A DNA stretch of 64,000 nucleotides from Smithella sp. (GCA_007244375.1 SCVW01000017.1:41537-105536), one strand, 5' to 3'; shown: positions 14,495-23,225, numbered from the stretch's first letter. The notes: a model not told the origin generated them from the sequence alone. Numbers and translations: made by a program.

Positions 14495-15082
14495 TCATTT
14501 GTGGTATTTCCTCACCACTGCCGTTATCACGCCGGCGATGCGGAGTTCTTCCTGCGGGGTAATCGGCGGATATTTCGGGTTGGCCGCCTCCATCGTTATC
14601 TTTTTCCCTTTCTTGCGGAAATACTTCATGGTCCAGTGGCCGTCTACTTCCGCCAGAATGATGTCCCCGTTTTTAGGTTCACGGCCCCGCTCCACAATAA
14701 CCAGGTCTTTGTCTTTTATTCCTTCGCCGATCATGGAATCGCCGGTAACGGATAGAATAAAAGACGAAGCCGGATTATTTACTAGGTACTCGTCAAAGGA
14801 TATTGTGTCCCGTAGTTCTTCTTCCGCGGGCGATGGGAATCCTGCCGCGACATTACCCACAACGGGCAGGTGGAAAGACAAGCGCGCCGGTTTCAGGAAG
14901 CCTTTGGCGTCCTTTTCCAGAGAACCTTTTTCCAGCAATTTTTTTATCCAGTATTCGGCGGCGCTTTTTGCTTTTACCCCCAAAAGAGGCAGCATTTCCG
15001 AATAAGTGGGCATTCGTCTCTGTTCCTTAAAAAAGGAAGCAAATTTCTGCTCAACCGCATTAATATTCATTTTTTTCTTCAT
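14495..15082 (-). CDS. lexA: LexA repressor
   Basis: The 195-residue SOS repressor has an N-terminal winged-helix (MPTYSEMLPLLGVKAKSAAEYWIKKL) and a C-terminal S24 autoprotease domain. The cleavage site is Ala80-Gly81 (GNVAAGFPSP), and the catalytic pair is Ser116 (GDSMIGEGI) and Lys153 (WTMKYF). RecA-stimulated self-cleavage would derepress its targets. Its own promoter carries a palindrome exactly between -35 and -10. The predicted transcript would start at or next to the first ATG, so either the mRNA is leaderless or translation starts at the ATG at 15070 (MNINAVEQ). Confidence 0.92.
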   Translation of the reverse strand: MKKKMNINAVEQKFASFFKEQRRMPTYSEMLPLLGVKAKSAAEYWIKKLLEKGSLEKDAKGFLKPARLSFHLPVVGNVAAGFPSPAEEELRDTISFDEYLVNNPASSFILSVTGDSMIGEGIKDKDLVIVERGREPKNGDIILAEVDGHWTMKYFRKKGKKITMEAANPKYPPITPQEELRIAGVITAVVRKYHK

Positions 15083-15089
15083 GAAAAAC

Positions 15090-15118
15090 TATATATAGGA
15101 CGAACGTCCTATTGTCAA
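15090..15118 (-). promoter_or_regulatory. lexA promoter with self-operator
   Basis: On the minus strand TTGACA (15118-15113) and TATATA (15095-15090) are 17 bp apart. The spacer is filled by the dyad ATAGGACG-AA-CGTCCTAT (15095-15112, plus-strand reading; 8-bp arms), which must be the LexA operator if lexA is self-regulated. It does not match the E. coli, Bacillus or Geobacter LexA consensus as I know them. Confidence 0.75.
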
Positions 15119-15310
15119 GATTAATTTGATTTCTTTGTTATGTACTTAGTTCAGGTTTTTTATGGATTAGTCTAAACCTAAGAAATAACTAAACAAAAGG
15201 ATGGCAGGGTGCTTTAATTAATTATCCTCTTGTAAATCTGCTTTTTATAAGATTAAATCAAAAACCGAATTTTGAATAGAAAAGCATTGAATTATTAGAG
15301 GAAAAACAAG

Positions 15311-16180
15311 ATGAAAGCTGAAGACATAAAAAAGGTACTTATAGCCGGAGCCGGAACCATGGGGCAGAGCATCGGCCTTTCCTGCGTGACAAGTGGTTTT
15401 GCGGTAGTTTTATATGACGTTAAGGATGAATTTCTGGCGAAGGCGAAGGAGAGCCTGAACAAGAAGATAGACAGGATGGTTGCAAACGGATTTATAACGA
15501 CGGAAAAAGCCGAGTCATTCAAAAATAATATTACAACCACAACGGACATGGCTATTGCCGGTAATGATATCGATCTGGTCAGCGAATCGATTCCGGAGGA
15601 CCCGGACATTAAAGGAGAGTTTTTTGGAAAGCTCAACGATGTATGTCCTGAAAGTACTATTTTTACAACCAATACATCATCTCTGGTGCCGTCGATGTAT
15701 GCCGGTAAAACCGGCCGGCCCGACCGTTTTCTCGCCTTTCATTTTCATCCCGGTTTTAAGCTGGTGGATGTGATGGGACACGCCGGCACTTCTGCCGAAG
15801 CGGTGGAAACCGTGCGGCGTTTCAGCGAACTGATCGGGCATATACCCATCGTTCTCAAACAGGAAAAGGCGGGTTATTTGTTTAACTCGCTTCTAAATCC
15901 TTGGTTGCTGGCTGCTTTGAACCTGGTTTCGCGGGACATTGCTTTGCCCGAAGATGTGGATCGCTCGTGGAAAGAAATCACGGCTATGCCGCTCGGTCCT
16001 TTTGAATTAATGGATTACATAGGTCTGGAGACTGTGTGGAGAGTAACCGATTTCTGGGCACGGAAACGCAACGACCAAAACGCGCAATCAAGCGCCGATC
16101 TGCTGAAGAAGTACGTTGACCGAGGCGAAGTAGGAATGAAAAGCGGCAAGGGATTTTACGATTACGCAGGTAAAAAATAG
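15311..16180 (+). CDS. 3-hydroxyacyl-CoA dehydrogenase
   Basis: The 289-residue enzyme has an N-terminal Rossmann fold (VLIAGAGTMGQSIGLSC, residues 9-25) and a C-terminal dimerisation domain. The active site segments TNTSSL and FHFHPGFK (catalytic His) and the conserved KSGKGFYDY end are present. It oxidises (S)-3-hydroxyacyl-CoA with NAD, or the reverse, in beta-oxidation or butyrate-type pathways. Length and layout match Hbd/FadB2 stand-alone enzymes. It stands alone between lexA and a TPR gene. The usual HFFNP after TNTSSL is FHFHP, a small departure from typical members. Confidence 0.88.
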   Translation: MKAEDIKKVLIAGAGTMGQSIGLSCVTSGFAVVLYDVKDEFLAKAKESLNKKIDRMVANGFITTEKAESFKNNITTTTDMAIAGNDIDLVSESIPEDPDIKGEFFGKLNDVCPESTIFTTNTSSLVPSMYAGKTGRPDRFLAFHFHPGFKLVDVMGHAGTSAEAVETVRRFSELIGHIPIVLKQEKAGYLFNSLLNPWLLAALNLVSRDIALPEDVDRSWKEITAMPLGPFELMDYIGLETVWRVTDFWARKRNDQNAQSSADLLKKYVDRGEVGMKSGKGFYDYAGKK

Positions 16181-16213
16181 TACGGCGCTATCTTGAAGTG
16201 GTAAAAGTTTTTT

Positions 16214-17041
16214 TCAGTGGCAATATTTTTTACTTTTAGCGTCTTCCAGTAATGTGCAGTCTCCTAATTCGCACGCCTTTCGTGCGTCAATGCAGCCAAG
16301 CTCTTTGTCACCCTGAATAAAATAAGTTGTACCTCTGTTGTAGTAGACGCCGATATTTTCAAGTTTCAGGCGGATTGCTTCATTATAGTCTTCAATAGCC
16401 TGCTGGTATTGACCGAGTTTGCTGTAAGTATATCCTCTGTTGTAGTAGGCATGTGCATAATTTGGTTTCAGACTTATAGCCTTGTTGTAATCTTCGATTG
16501 CGCGCTGATGCTGTCCGAGGTCACCATCGGCATTACCTTTGATGTTGTATGCTTCGGCTAAATCCGGCTTACGTTTAATTGCTTCATCCAGATATTCAAT
16601 AGCCTTTTGTGGATCAGTACATTTTCCGCTGGAACACAGAGCCAATGCATTATTGTACAAATCAATGATGGCAACTGGTGTAGTGGTTGGAGCTGACGAT
16701 AATACCGGGTTTGATATCGATGTATCTGCCGATGTAGAAGTATCAGGTGAATCAATCTTCGTGGATTTGATTTTGGTTATTTGTTCTATTTGGTTGTCGA
16801 AGAATTTTATCTGTGAAATTGCCAATAAAATACCGGCAATTACAAGAGCTGTAATGATAGGTATACTGATTTCCTTCCATGTTTTTTCAGGCTCTGTGTC
16901 GATTTGTTCTTTTTTGTTTTGCTTAACATAAATCTTTTGTTCAAACTGTTGTACTATCTCAAGCGGTCCTTCACAGTAAGGACATGTAGTAACATTATCC
17001 GGAAACATTTCCCGGCAATGGGGACATCTTTTCATAATCAA
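16214..17041 (-). CDS. Zinc-ribbon, membrane-anchored TPR protein
   Basis: A zinc ribbon (CPHCREMFPDNVTTCPYC, residues 5-22) is followed by one transmembrane helix (~55-72), a Ser/Thr-rich linker and three or four TPR motifs (AIEYLDEAIKRKPDLAEAYNIKGNADGDLGQHQRAIEDYNKAISLKPNYAHAYYNRGYTYSKLGQ...). It ends in a Cys-containing tail (GCIDARKACELGDC). It probably scaffolds protein complexes at the membrane; the partner is unknown. A lipocalin-like gene lies 21 bp upstream on the same strand, so they may be cotranscribed. Confidence 0.8.
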   Translation of the reverse strand: MIMKRCPHCREMFPDNVTTCPYCEGPLEIVQQFEQKIYVKQNKKEQIDTEPEKTWKEISIPIITALVIAGILLAISQIKFFDNQIEQITKIKSTKIDSPDTSTSADTSISNPVLSSAPTTTPVAIIDLYNNALALCSSGKCTDPQKAIEYLDEAIKRKPDLAEAYNIKGNADGDLGQHQRAIEDYNKAISLKPNYAHAYYNRGYTYSKLGQYQQAIEDYNEAIRLKLENIGVYYNRGTTYFIQGDKELGCIDARKACELGDCTLLEDAKSKKYCH

Positions 17042-17062
17042 ATCTCTTTAAATATTTTTATA

Positions 17063-17527
17063 TCAGGATACCCGTTCCCAAATCAGACTCATGACATTTC
17101 CTGTATCATCATGTGGTGTAAGAGTAAGCGTATTTTCACTGAAGACGAACTTGCGTTTGAGCTCCGTTCCAATCCAGTCGGGAACCATGGCAGCCTTTAC
17201 ATGATGGATGACAGTGTTGTCAACAATTTCATATTTGCCGCAATATGACAGTACTGCGGTAGTTGTTTTTATGTACTTTATTCCTGCCTTAATGTATTTC
17301 CAGGAGGTAAAGAGCTTTTTCGTGCTGATGGCATTGCTAAGTTCTTCCGGAAGCATACCGATAGGTTTTTGTCCTGACCTTATCAGAATTGCATGCATGA
17401 ATCCGTCGGGCGTATAGGATATGTATCCCAAAGGATGCTCTCCTAAAGGCTTGCTCACGCGGCCGTCAGATGATTTTTTTACGACCGATTTGAGTTTCCA
17501 TGTTCCTATGAACCGGTTCTCACTCAT
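17063..17527 (-). CDS. Lipocalin-like domain protein
   Basis: The ~155-residue protein has the lipocalin-like signature FIGTWKLKSV near the start, GYISYTPDGFMHAILI in the middle and a closing LIWERVS. It is a beta-barrel small-ligand binder with no signal peptide. The start at 17527 is favoured because GGAG (17540-17537) is 9 bp upstream; the earlier ATG at 17542 has no ribosome site. Function is unknown. Confidence 0.8.
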   Translation of the reverse strand: MSENRFIGTWKLKSVVKKSSDGRVSKPLGEHPLGYISYTPDGFMHAILIRSGQKPIGMLPEELSNAISTKKLFTSWKYIKAGIKYIKTTTAVLSYCGKYEIVDNTVIHHVKAAMVPDWIGTELKRKFVFSENTLTLTPHDDTGNVMSLIWERVS

Positions 17528-17730
17528 AAAAACATTCTCCATTTTATTAACAGGATATTTCAGGTTTCGTTGTTGAAAATGATGTTATCTTTTTTGTTCA
17601 GATAAGTATAAAAAGCACTGTTGAGTATGTCAAGAAGCTTAGTGAAAAATTTTAATATTTTCTTTTCGTTAAAGCTAAATTTGTGATAAAAAGCAATAAG
17701 TTATCGAGAGCATTTTAAAGGGTATTTTGC

Positions 17731-17844
17731 ATGAACTTCAATGAAAATCAGGAAAAATTAAGATTGCGGCCGCATCACCTTTTTTGCGGCCGCTTTTTGC
17801 CTTTGGAAAGCATCGTGTGCGGAGTATTCAGTTTTGTATCATAG
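17731..17844 (+). pseudogene. Remnant of a DUF1284-family gene (N-terminal fragment)
   Basis: A 37-codon frame with AAAGG nine bases upstream begins MNFNENQEKLRLRPHHLFCGRF and then stops after an unrelated tail. LRPHHLFC is the opening motif of DUF1284 proteins, which are normally more than 100 residues. The rest of the gene is missing. The coding part also forms a GCGGCCGC / GCGGCCGC hairpin with a T-run (17766-17798), which may now act as a terminator. No other feature was seen in 17528-17907. Confidence 0.5.
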
Positions 17845-17907
17845 AAGTTTATAGTTTAGGGTACGATTATAATGTCTTGGGCAACTCTAAAAACATAGGG
17901 GGATACC

Positions 17908-20172
17908 GTGAGTCGTAAATATCTGCTTTTGTTTGCAACGGCTACGCTATTTACCATCATGTTCCTTCGCATTGGTTATTTGTACGTCGAGGTGGGTAAA
18001 AAGATTACCGAAAACGATAGTAAATTTCCCTCTATCTTTTATGGACGTCCGCTGGAAATACAAAAAGGCGATCACCTGGGCAACATTCGTCTTGCAGAGC
18101 GACTCAACAAACTCTCTTACAGGAAAGTTGGTGGTAAGGTTTCCACTGCAGGAACATTCTTACAGGATAATAAACATATTTTGATATTTTTGCGCAAAGA
18201 AGAAATCAAAAAGCACGTAAACGAGGAAGGGCCGGTAGATATAACTATTCGCGATGGTCGAGTAACTGCTCTTATTTTACCATCAGGAAAACAATTGGAA
18301 TCGATCAGTCTGGAACCTGAAGAAATCTGCCGCCTGAATAATACGGGACATGTATCCCGGTATTCGGTTACTCTCTCTGCTATTTCCCCTTACATGCAGA
18401 AAGCTGTAATCGCTTCCGAGGATCCACGCTTTTATTACCACTTCGGATTTGACATTCCTGTGATCGGTTGTGGTACCACTATTACTCAACAACTTGCAAA
18501 GGATTTATTTCTCACTCCCCGGAAAATTATTGCACGCAAGCTGCGTGTGGCGGAACTTGCTTTGGCTATTGAGTTTCGGTTATCAAAAAAACAGATATTG
18601 GAAATGTATCTTAATAAAATTTATTTAGGGCATGCAGGTTCCCATGCAATCTACGGAGTTGAAGAGGCGGCTGGTTTTTATTTCTCTAAGCATGCAAAAA
18701 ATCTTTCTCTTGAGGAGGCGACGCTGCTTGCCGGAATAATCGATTCTTCGAATCGGCATAATCCTTTCAGGAATCTCGATACAGCAAAGGAAATTCGCAA
18801 CAAGATTCTGTTCCGCATGCGAAAACGTTCCATGATTCGGGAAAATGAGTTCCTCAGAGCATCAAACGCACCTGTGCGACTTCAATTACGTAAAGCCCCG
18901 ATCAACCTGAGTTCGTATTTTGTTGATTACGTACAGCGGATCACCAAAGATGGACTAGGGACGGAAAAATTCTATCACCCAGGATATTGCTACTATACAA
19001 CGCTTGATCCTGCTTGGCAGACCGTCGCGCAGGAGGCAGTTGCCCGGGGACTTGCAGAGATTGAGCAGAAAGCTTTCCCTGCCGGAGAACCGCTGCAGGC
19101 TGCACTGGTTGCCGTTGACCCGAAAACAGGGGAAATGGTTGCCATGGTCGGCGGGCGAAGTTACGGACAAACAAGATTCAACAGGGCGGTGGATGCGAAG
19201 CGGCAACCGGGAAGCGCTTTCAAACCTTTTGTCCTTCTTACGGCGTTTTCTCGATCGCTTGATGGTCTGGGAAACTGGACGCTTTCCACTTTGGTGTCCG
19301 GTGAACCGATATCAATATCTACTCCTGAAGGATTATGGACTCCATCGAATTTCGAAGACAAAAGGTACGGGAATATCACAATTCGCAAAACAATAGAGGA
19401 TTCTGTAAATACTGCCACTACGCGATTGGCCAATGAAATCGGTTTCGAAGAAGTGCTTAAAACCGCGCGTCTGGCCGGTATCGTGAGTCCTCTTTTACCT
19501 GTTCCTTCAATGGCTTTAGGAAGCTTTGAAGTTACGCCCATGGAGCTTGCCTATGCCTACACCACCATAGCCTCAGGAGGCGTCCGTTTTGAACGATTTC
19601 CACTTTTCTCGATAGCGGCAGCGAATGGAGATAAAATAATCACTAGAAAAGTTAAACACGAACAGGTACTTGATCCGCGGGTGACTTTTCTTGCCGGATA
19701 TGCAATGGAGGGAGTACTTCAGCGGGGTACGGCAAAAAATTCTAGATCTTTGAATATTAATTTTCCGGCATCGGGGAAAACAGGGACCACAAACAGTAAC
19801 AAGGACTCTTGGTTTGTGGGTTATACTCAGGATATTGTTTGTGCTGTGTGGGTGGGATATGATTCCGGCGCCGATACCGGCTTGACCGGTGCCGACGGCG
19901 CTCTACATATCTGGGCACGATTTATGAGAGCTCTGTATTCCCGGTCCGGACCTTTGGCTGTAATTCCGCCCAAGGGAATAGAAACAGCAGTGATTGATCC
20001 TCAATCCGGATATCTTGCCACAAAATTATGTCCCCAAATGTTGACTGAAGCTTACCTTGCAGGTACAGCACCGAATAAAACATGTCCTGATCATCCTGTG
20101 AATCCTGTTGCGGAGAAAATACGCAAAAAAATGCAGGACGCCGGAAAGGCTTTGCATAAATTGTTCAAGTAA
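17908..20172 (+). CDS. mrcB: Class A penicillin-binding protein (PBP1B-like)
   Basis: This is a 754-residue bifunctional peptidoglycan synthase. TM helix ~3-24; an N-terminal UB2H-like region; GT51 glycosyltransferase with catalytic Glu171 (ASEDPRFYYHFG), TTITQQLAKDLFL and EIYLNKIYLG-type block; transpeptidase with nucleophile Ser436 (PGSAFKPF), SVNTATTRL and SGKTGTTN. It polymerises and cross-links glycan strands in the periplasm. Between the catalytic Glu block and TTITQQ only 7 residues remain (IPVIGCG), where the mtgA product at 56128 has 21, so ~14 residues of the GT fold are missing. The start is GTG, preceded by AGGGGG. Confidence 0.92.
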   Translation: MSRKYLLLFATATLFTIMFLRIGYLYVEVGKKITENDSKFPSIFYGRPLEIQKGDHLGNIRLAERLNKLSYRKVGGKVSTAGTFLQDNKHILIFLRKEEIKKHVNEEGPVDITIRDGRVTALILPSGKQLESISLEPEEICRLNNTGHVSRYSVTLSAISPYMQKAVIASEDPRFYYHFGFDIPVIGCGTTITQQLAKDLFLTPRKIIARKLRVAELALAIEFRLSKKQILEMYLNKIYLGHAGSHAIYGVEEAAGFYFSKHAKNLSLEEATLLAGIIDSSNRHNPFRNLDTAKEIRNKILFRMRKRSMIRENEFLRASNAPVRLQLRKAPINLSSYFVDYVQRITKDGLGTEKFYHPGYCYYTTLDPAWQTVAQEAVARGLAEIEQKAFPAGEPLQAALVAVDPKTGEMVAMVGGRSYGQTRFNRAVDAKRQPGSAFKPFVLLTAFSRSLDGLGNWTLSTLVSGEPISISTPEGLWTPSNFEDKRYGNITIRKTIEDSVNTATTRLANEIGFEEVLKTARLAGIVSPLLPVPSMALGSFEVTPMELAYAYTTIASGGVRFERFPLFSIAAANGDKIITRKVKHEQVLDPRVTFLAGYAMEGVLQRGTAKNSRSLNINFPASGKTGTTNSNKDSWFVGYTQDIVCAVWVGYDSGADTGLTGADGALHIWARFMRALYSRSGPLAVIPPKGIETAVIDPQSGYLATKLCPQMLTEAYLAGTAPNKTCPDHPVNPVAEKIRKKMQDAGKALHKLFK

Positions 20173-20212
20173 ACAAATTTCTTTCCTCTTTTAGAGACTG
20201 TGTTCCAATTAT

Positions 20213-20282
20213 GATAGATGTCATTCCGGGCGCATGCGAGGAATCTTAAAGCAGTTGATATTCTTATCAAGAAAGATTTCTC
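20213..20282. repeat. Degenerate dispersed palindromic repeat
   Basis: The segment contains GTCATTCCGGGCGCATGCGAGGAATC followed by a partly complementary AAGATTTCTCGC ~35 bp later, the layout of dispersed extragenic palindromes. Similar debris occurs at ~25155 and ~27647. No ORF or promoter was recognised here. Confidence 0.4.
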
Positions 20283-20406
20283 GCTAAAAAACTGTTTGTT
20301 ATTTTCCATTTCCGTATAAGCCTGTATCTATTTTTTAGAAATAGATTTCAAATGAAAATCGTGATATGAAATAACTCAATAATGCACGCATTGATAAGGA
20401 AAAACA

Positions 20407-20685
20407 ATGAAACATTTAGTTTTTACTTTGTGCATATTTTTCATCCTGATAAATGCAGTTGCTTCAGCAGAGATTTATAAATGCGTCGGAAGCGATGGGA
20501 AAATTTTCTTTACGGATAATCCTCCGCAAAATGCACAATGCAAAAATTCATCAGGAGAAGACGCTGATACAAGTCAACAGCAGCATCCTGGTGATAAAGA
20601 CCAGCAAACTAATCAGAGCAACGATGCTAAAGGTCAGACTGATCAGGCTAAAAAATTAATGAAGATACCTAGATGGGGTTATTAG
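20407..20685 (+). CDS. DUF4124-domain secreted protein (copy 1)
   Basis: The 92-residue protein has a signal peptide to about residue 20 (VASA-EIYKC), then a DUF4124 domain (EIYKCVGSDGKIFFTDNPPQ) and a Gln/Asp/Asn-rich hydrophilic tail ending in AKKLMKIPRWGY. It is exported to the periplasm; function is unknown. A clear paralog lies at 24857-25135, and the two also share ~35 bp of upstream sequence, so gene and promoter were duplicated together. The following flavin-binding gene begins 8 bp downstream if started at 20694. Confidence 0.85.
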   Translation: MKHLVFTLCIFFILINAVASAEIYKCVGSDGKIFFTDNPPQNAQCKNSSGEDADTSQQQHPGDKDQQTNQSNDAKGQTDQAKKLMKIPRWGY

Positions 20686-20693
20686 TAATTCAT

Positions 20694-21122
20694 ATGCGCA
20701 GCGATATTCAAAAAATGATTTGGGAAAATAAAGTGTGTGTAATGGCCACTGTTGCGGGCGGAGCTCCGCATTGTTCTCTAATGTCATATGCAACAAACAA
20801 TGACTGTTGTGAAATATACATGGCAACCCTCAAAGATACTAAAAAGTACCGAAATCTGATGGCTAACCCAAGCGTAAGTCTGCTTATCGATACAAGAGAA
20901 GCCGGACCGGCGGGCAAAACCAGGGCACTGACCGTAACAGGAGTTGTTCAGACAGTCAATAATGATCAAAAATTGGCAGAAATTAGAAAAACTTTACTCA
21001 AAAAGCACCCCGATTTGAAAAATTTTTTCAGTAATCCTGACACTCAAATAATCGTTATTAAAGCAACGGCATTGCAACTTTTGAGCAATGTCACTGATTC
21101 ATATTTTGAACAACTTACATAA
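20694..21122 (+). CDS. Pyridoxamine 5'-phosphate oxidase-like flavin-binding protein
   Basis: The ~142-residue split-barrel protein has the family start MRSDIQKMIWENKVCVMATVAGGAPHCSLM, then TLKDTKKYRNLMANPSVSLLID and ALTVTGVVQTV. Members bind FMN, F420 or heme and act as small oxidoreductases. The start at 20694 gives the canonical N-terminus and follows the upstream stop by 8 bp, suggesting coupled translation; an ATG at 20673 inside the preceding gene is the alternative. Cofactor and substrate cannot be read from sequence. Confidence 0.8.
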   Translation: MRSDIQKMIWENKVCVMATVAGGAPHCSLMSYATNNDCCEIYMATLKDTKKYRNLMANPSVSLLIDTREAGPAGKTRALTVTGVVQTVNNDQKLAEIRKTLLKKHPDLKNFFSNPDTQIIVIKATALQLLSNVTDSYFEQLT

Positions 21123-21233
21123 TCAAACAGAACCTTCATATTATTTTATTCTTTAAGTGCCATACCGGTGCAGGCCGACCGTAGTGTTTCAACGGTAACC
21201 TTTCATTTACTCTTCACATTTCACGTTTTGTAA

Positions 21234-21434
21234 TTACTTCTTTTTCAGTACAGGAAAAACAAGCTTGCCGCCATGTTCACCGATTATAGATGCCAATGGC
21301 AAACCAAGAAAAATCAGAACAGGAACAATCCATTCCGATCCGGAAGGATTTTGTAGTATTAATGGTTTGAATATAATTGCTGCCAGAGCAATCAAATCGA
21401 ATATTAATAGAATAAAGGAGAAAACGGTGTCAGA
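21234..21434 (-). pseudogene. Out-of-frame C-terminal continuation of the prenyltransferase, or a separate membrane-protein fragment
   Basis: After the short terminal stretch of the UbiA-type frame, the +1 frame stays open for 66 codons. It encodes one or two convincing TM helices (DTVFSFILLIFDLIALAAIIF and WIVPVLIFLGLPLASIIG) ending in GEHGGKLVFPVLKKK. No start codon is available. The simplest reading is a single-base frameshift near 21430; a DUF2231-like fragment is the alternative. Confidence 0.5.
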
Positions 21435-22447
21435 TTATGAACGCGGATAGTCAGTAGATTTGCCGGTGCCAGTTGTGAAATATCACTGATCTGTTTGCGC
21501 AGGATACAAAAAGCTTGAACAGTCCAGGGTAGTGTGAAAAAGCTCAGATAAATCCAAGGGCTTGCCATGCCGAAAAATGGCGCAAGCATAATCACCGTAA
21601 ATGCCATAATCATGGAAACGCTATAAAACCAGACCGCATTTTTTGTTCCAAATCGCACAACCAGAGTTTTTTTGCCAGCTGCGGCATCATTAATTCTGTC
21701 CGGAATTTCATTGATTATGATCATGGCAAACATCATGAAGCCCAGTGGCAGCAACACCCAGAATGCTTCCCATGAAAAAGAAACTGTCTGCACTACATAG
21801 GCTCCCATTCCGATAGTGAAACTGAAATTTATCAGTTGGGAAATTTCCCCTAGACCACGATATCCGTAACGTATGGGCGGTGCGGTGTAAAAATAAGAAC
21901 TTCCCATACCCAGTAAACCGAAGGCAAGTATCCACCAGGTCTGGATTGCACAAAGATACAGGCCAATGACAATTGTTGCCAGATATGCCATTACAAAAAC
22001 CATCTTCATATGCGCGTGTTTGATCTTGCCGCCGGTTAAAGTACCGCTCCCGCCGGAATATGGATTTGCATTAACGTAATTGTGGCGATCAACAGAGGCG
22101 TGATAATCGAAGTAATCATCTGTCAGATTAAGGGCAATGTGGTTGAGTGTTACGCCCAGCACAGCCAGAAAGAAAAACCATTGATTAAAAAATCCTGTTA
22201 ATGTCCAGGCCGCAACTCCACCCGGTATGGCAGGCAGAAAACTGGAAGGGGTAAAATGATAACGCAGAGCAATCCACCACACCATCAGCGATTGGCGTAT
22301 CCCGCTTGCCTGAGCAAGTGCGTTGGGATTTTGTATTGATAAATCTTTTAGAAGATTTATTTCAGTTGAGAAAAGATTTTTATTTTTCACGTCACATTTG
22401 TAACACAGTGTCGATTTGCCTGTCAAATCGGGTAGCGCACCGTGCAT
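21404..22447 (-). CDS. UbiA-family prenyltransferase (MenA-like), probably frameshifted at the 3' end
   Basis: The polytopic protein has both Asp-rich motifs, NLTDDYFDYHAS (first Mg-prenyl diphosphate site) and NEIPDRINDAAAGKKTL (second), and 8 or more TM helices. It attaches a polyprenyl chain to an aromatic acceptor, most likely in menaquinone synthesis. Conserved sequence begins near residue 48 (IRQSLMVWWIALRYHFTP), so the first ~45 residues are probably not family sequence and the true start may be later. After LAPANLLTIRVHNL the frame ends abruptly with TPFSPLFY, while the +1 frame continues with TM sequence, suggesting a frameshift or sequencing error. Confidence 0.8.
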   Translation of the reverse strand: MHGALPDLTGKSTLCYKCDVKNKNLFSTEINLLKDLSIQNPNALAQASGIRQSLMVWWIALRYHFTPSSFLPAIPGGVAAWTLTGFFNQWFFFLAVLGVTLNHIALNLTDDYFDYHASVDRHNYVNANPYSGGSGTLTGGKIKHAHMKMVFVMAYLATIVIGLYLCAIQTWWILAFGLLGMGSSYFYTAPPIRYGYRGLGEISQLINFSFTIGMGAYVVQTVSFSWEAFWVLLPLGFMMFAMIIINEIPDRINDAAAGKKTLVVRFGTKNAVWFYSVSMIMAFTVIMLAPFFGMASPWIYLSFFTLPWTVQAFCILRKQISDISQLAPANLLTIRVHNLTPFSPLFY

Positions 22448-22565
22448 GCAATCGCTTAGATGATAAATAACAGCTACTTGAAGGAATTATATATTAAGTG
22501 CTTGTGTTAATAGCGGATATATGAACAAATCTAAAATATAGGAATAAATAGTTAGAAAAGGAAAT

Positions 22566-23222
22566 ATGTACATGAAAGTCAAAAGTCAGGAGCTTTTCAA
22601 TTTTTACTCACACTTCGTCGGAATGATTGCCGCTGTTGTCGGCACTGTCTTTCTGGCGATAGTTGCCAGTTATTCGACATCGGGTTTGGTTACCGCGCTA
22701 ATTTACGGAATTTCAGTTGTTTTTCTTTTCTCAGCAAGTTCTCTGTACCACGCGTTCAAAAAGAAAGAAAATGAGCTGTCCTTCTGGAGAAGAATGGATC
22801 GCCTCGCAATATTTTTCATGATTGCGGGAACGTTTACTCCGGTATGTTATTTTTGCCTGGACGGCCCATACAAATGGTCAATGATTGCTTTTCAGTGGAC
22901 TCTCGTAGGTGTCGGATTGATTTCCCAGATTTTTTTCCCGAGGGCTCCCAGAAAACTATACGCGGTTATCTATCTATTCATGGGCTGGTCAGGGATTTTT
23001 ACCATTAAACAGATGCTTGCCAATATGTCCATCTCTCAAAGTGTCCTGATGCTTTCCGGTGCTGCCGCTTTTACAATAGGGGGGATTATTTACGCCATCA
23101 AAAAACCAAGATTGGTTCCGGGCATTTTTAGTTTTCATGAACTCTTCCACATCATGGTCTTGATTGGCGGAGGACTGCATTATGCTATGATTTACGGAGT
23201 TTATTCCCAGCTTGGCGTCTAA
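22566..23222 (+). CDS. PAQR / hemolysin III family membrane protein
   Basis: The 218-residue protein with seven predicted TM helices has the family's residues: SSLYHAFKKK, RRMDRLAIFFMIAGTFTP and C-terminal FSFHELFHIMVLIGGGLHY, providing the Ser/His/Asp/His metal site of progestin-adipoQ receptors. Bacterial members (TrhA/YqfA) are linked to membrane lipid homeostasis. An esterase-like hydrolase gene starts 3 bp after its stop, so the two form an operon. AGAAAAGGAAAT precedes the start. Confidence 0.88.
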   Translation: MYMKVKSQELFNFYSHFVGMIAAVVGTVFLAIVASYSTSGLVTALIYGISVVFLFSASSLYHAFKKKENELSFWRRMDRLAIFFMIAGTFTPVCYFCLDGPYKWSMIAFQWTLVGVGLISQIFFPRAPRKLYAVIYLFMGWSGIFTIKQMLANMSISQSVLMLSGAAAFTIGGIIYAIKKPRLVPGIFSFHELFHIMVLIGGGLHYAMIYGVYSQLGV

Positions 23223-23225
23223 CTA

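Noticed and set aside
17766..17798. GCGGCCGC hairpin with T-run read as a stand-alone terminator
   Set aside because: No intact gene ends just upstream on the plus strand; the hairpin lies inside the DUF1284 relic, so I noted it there instead.
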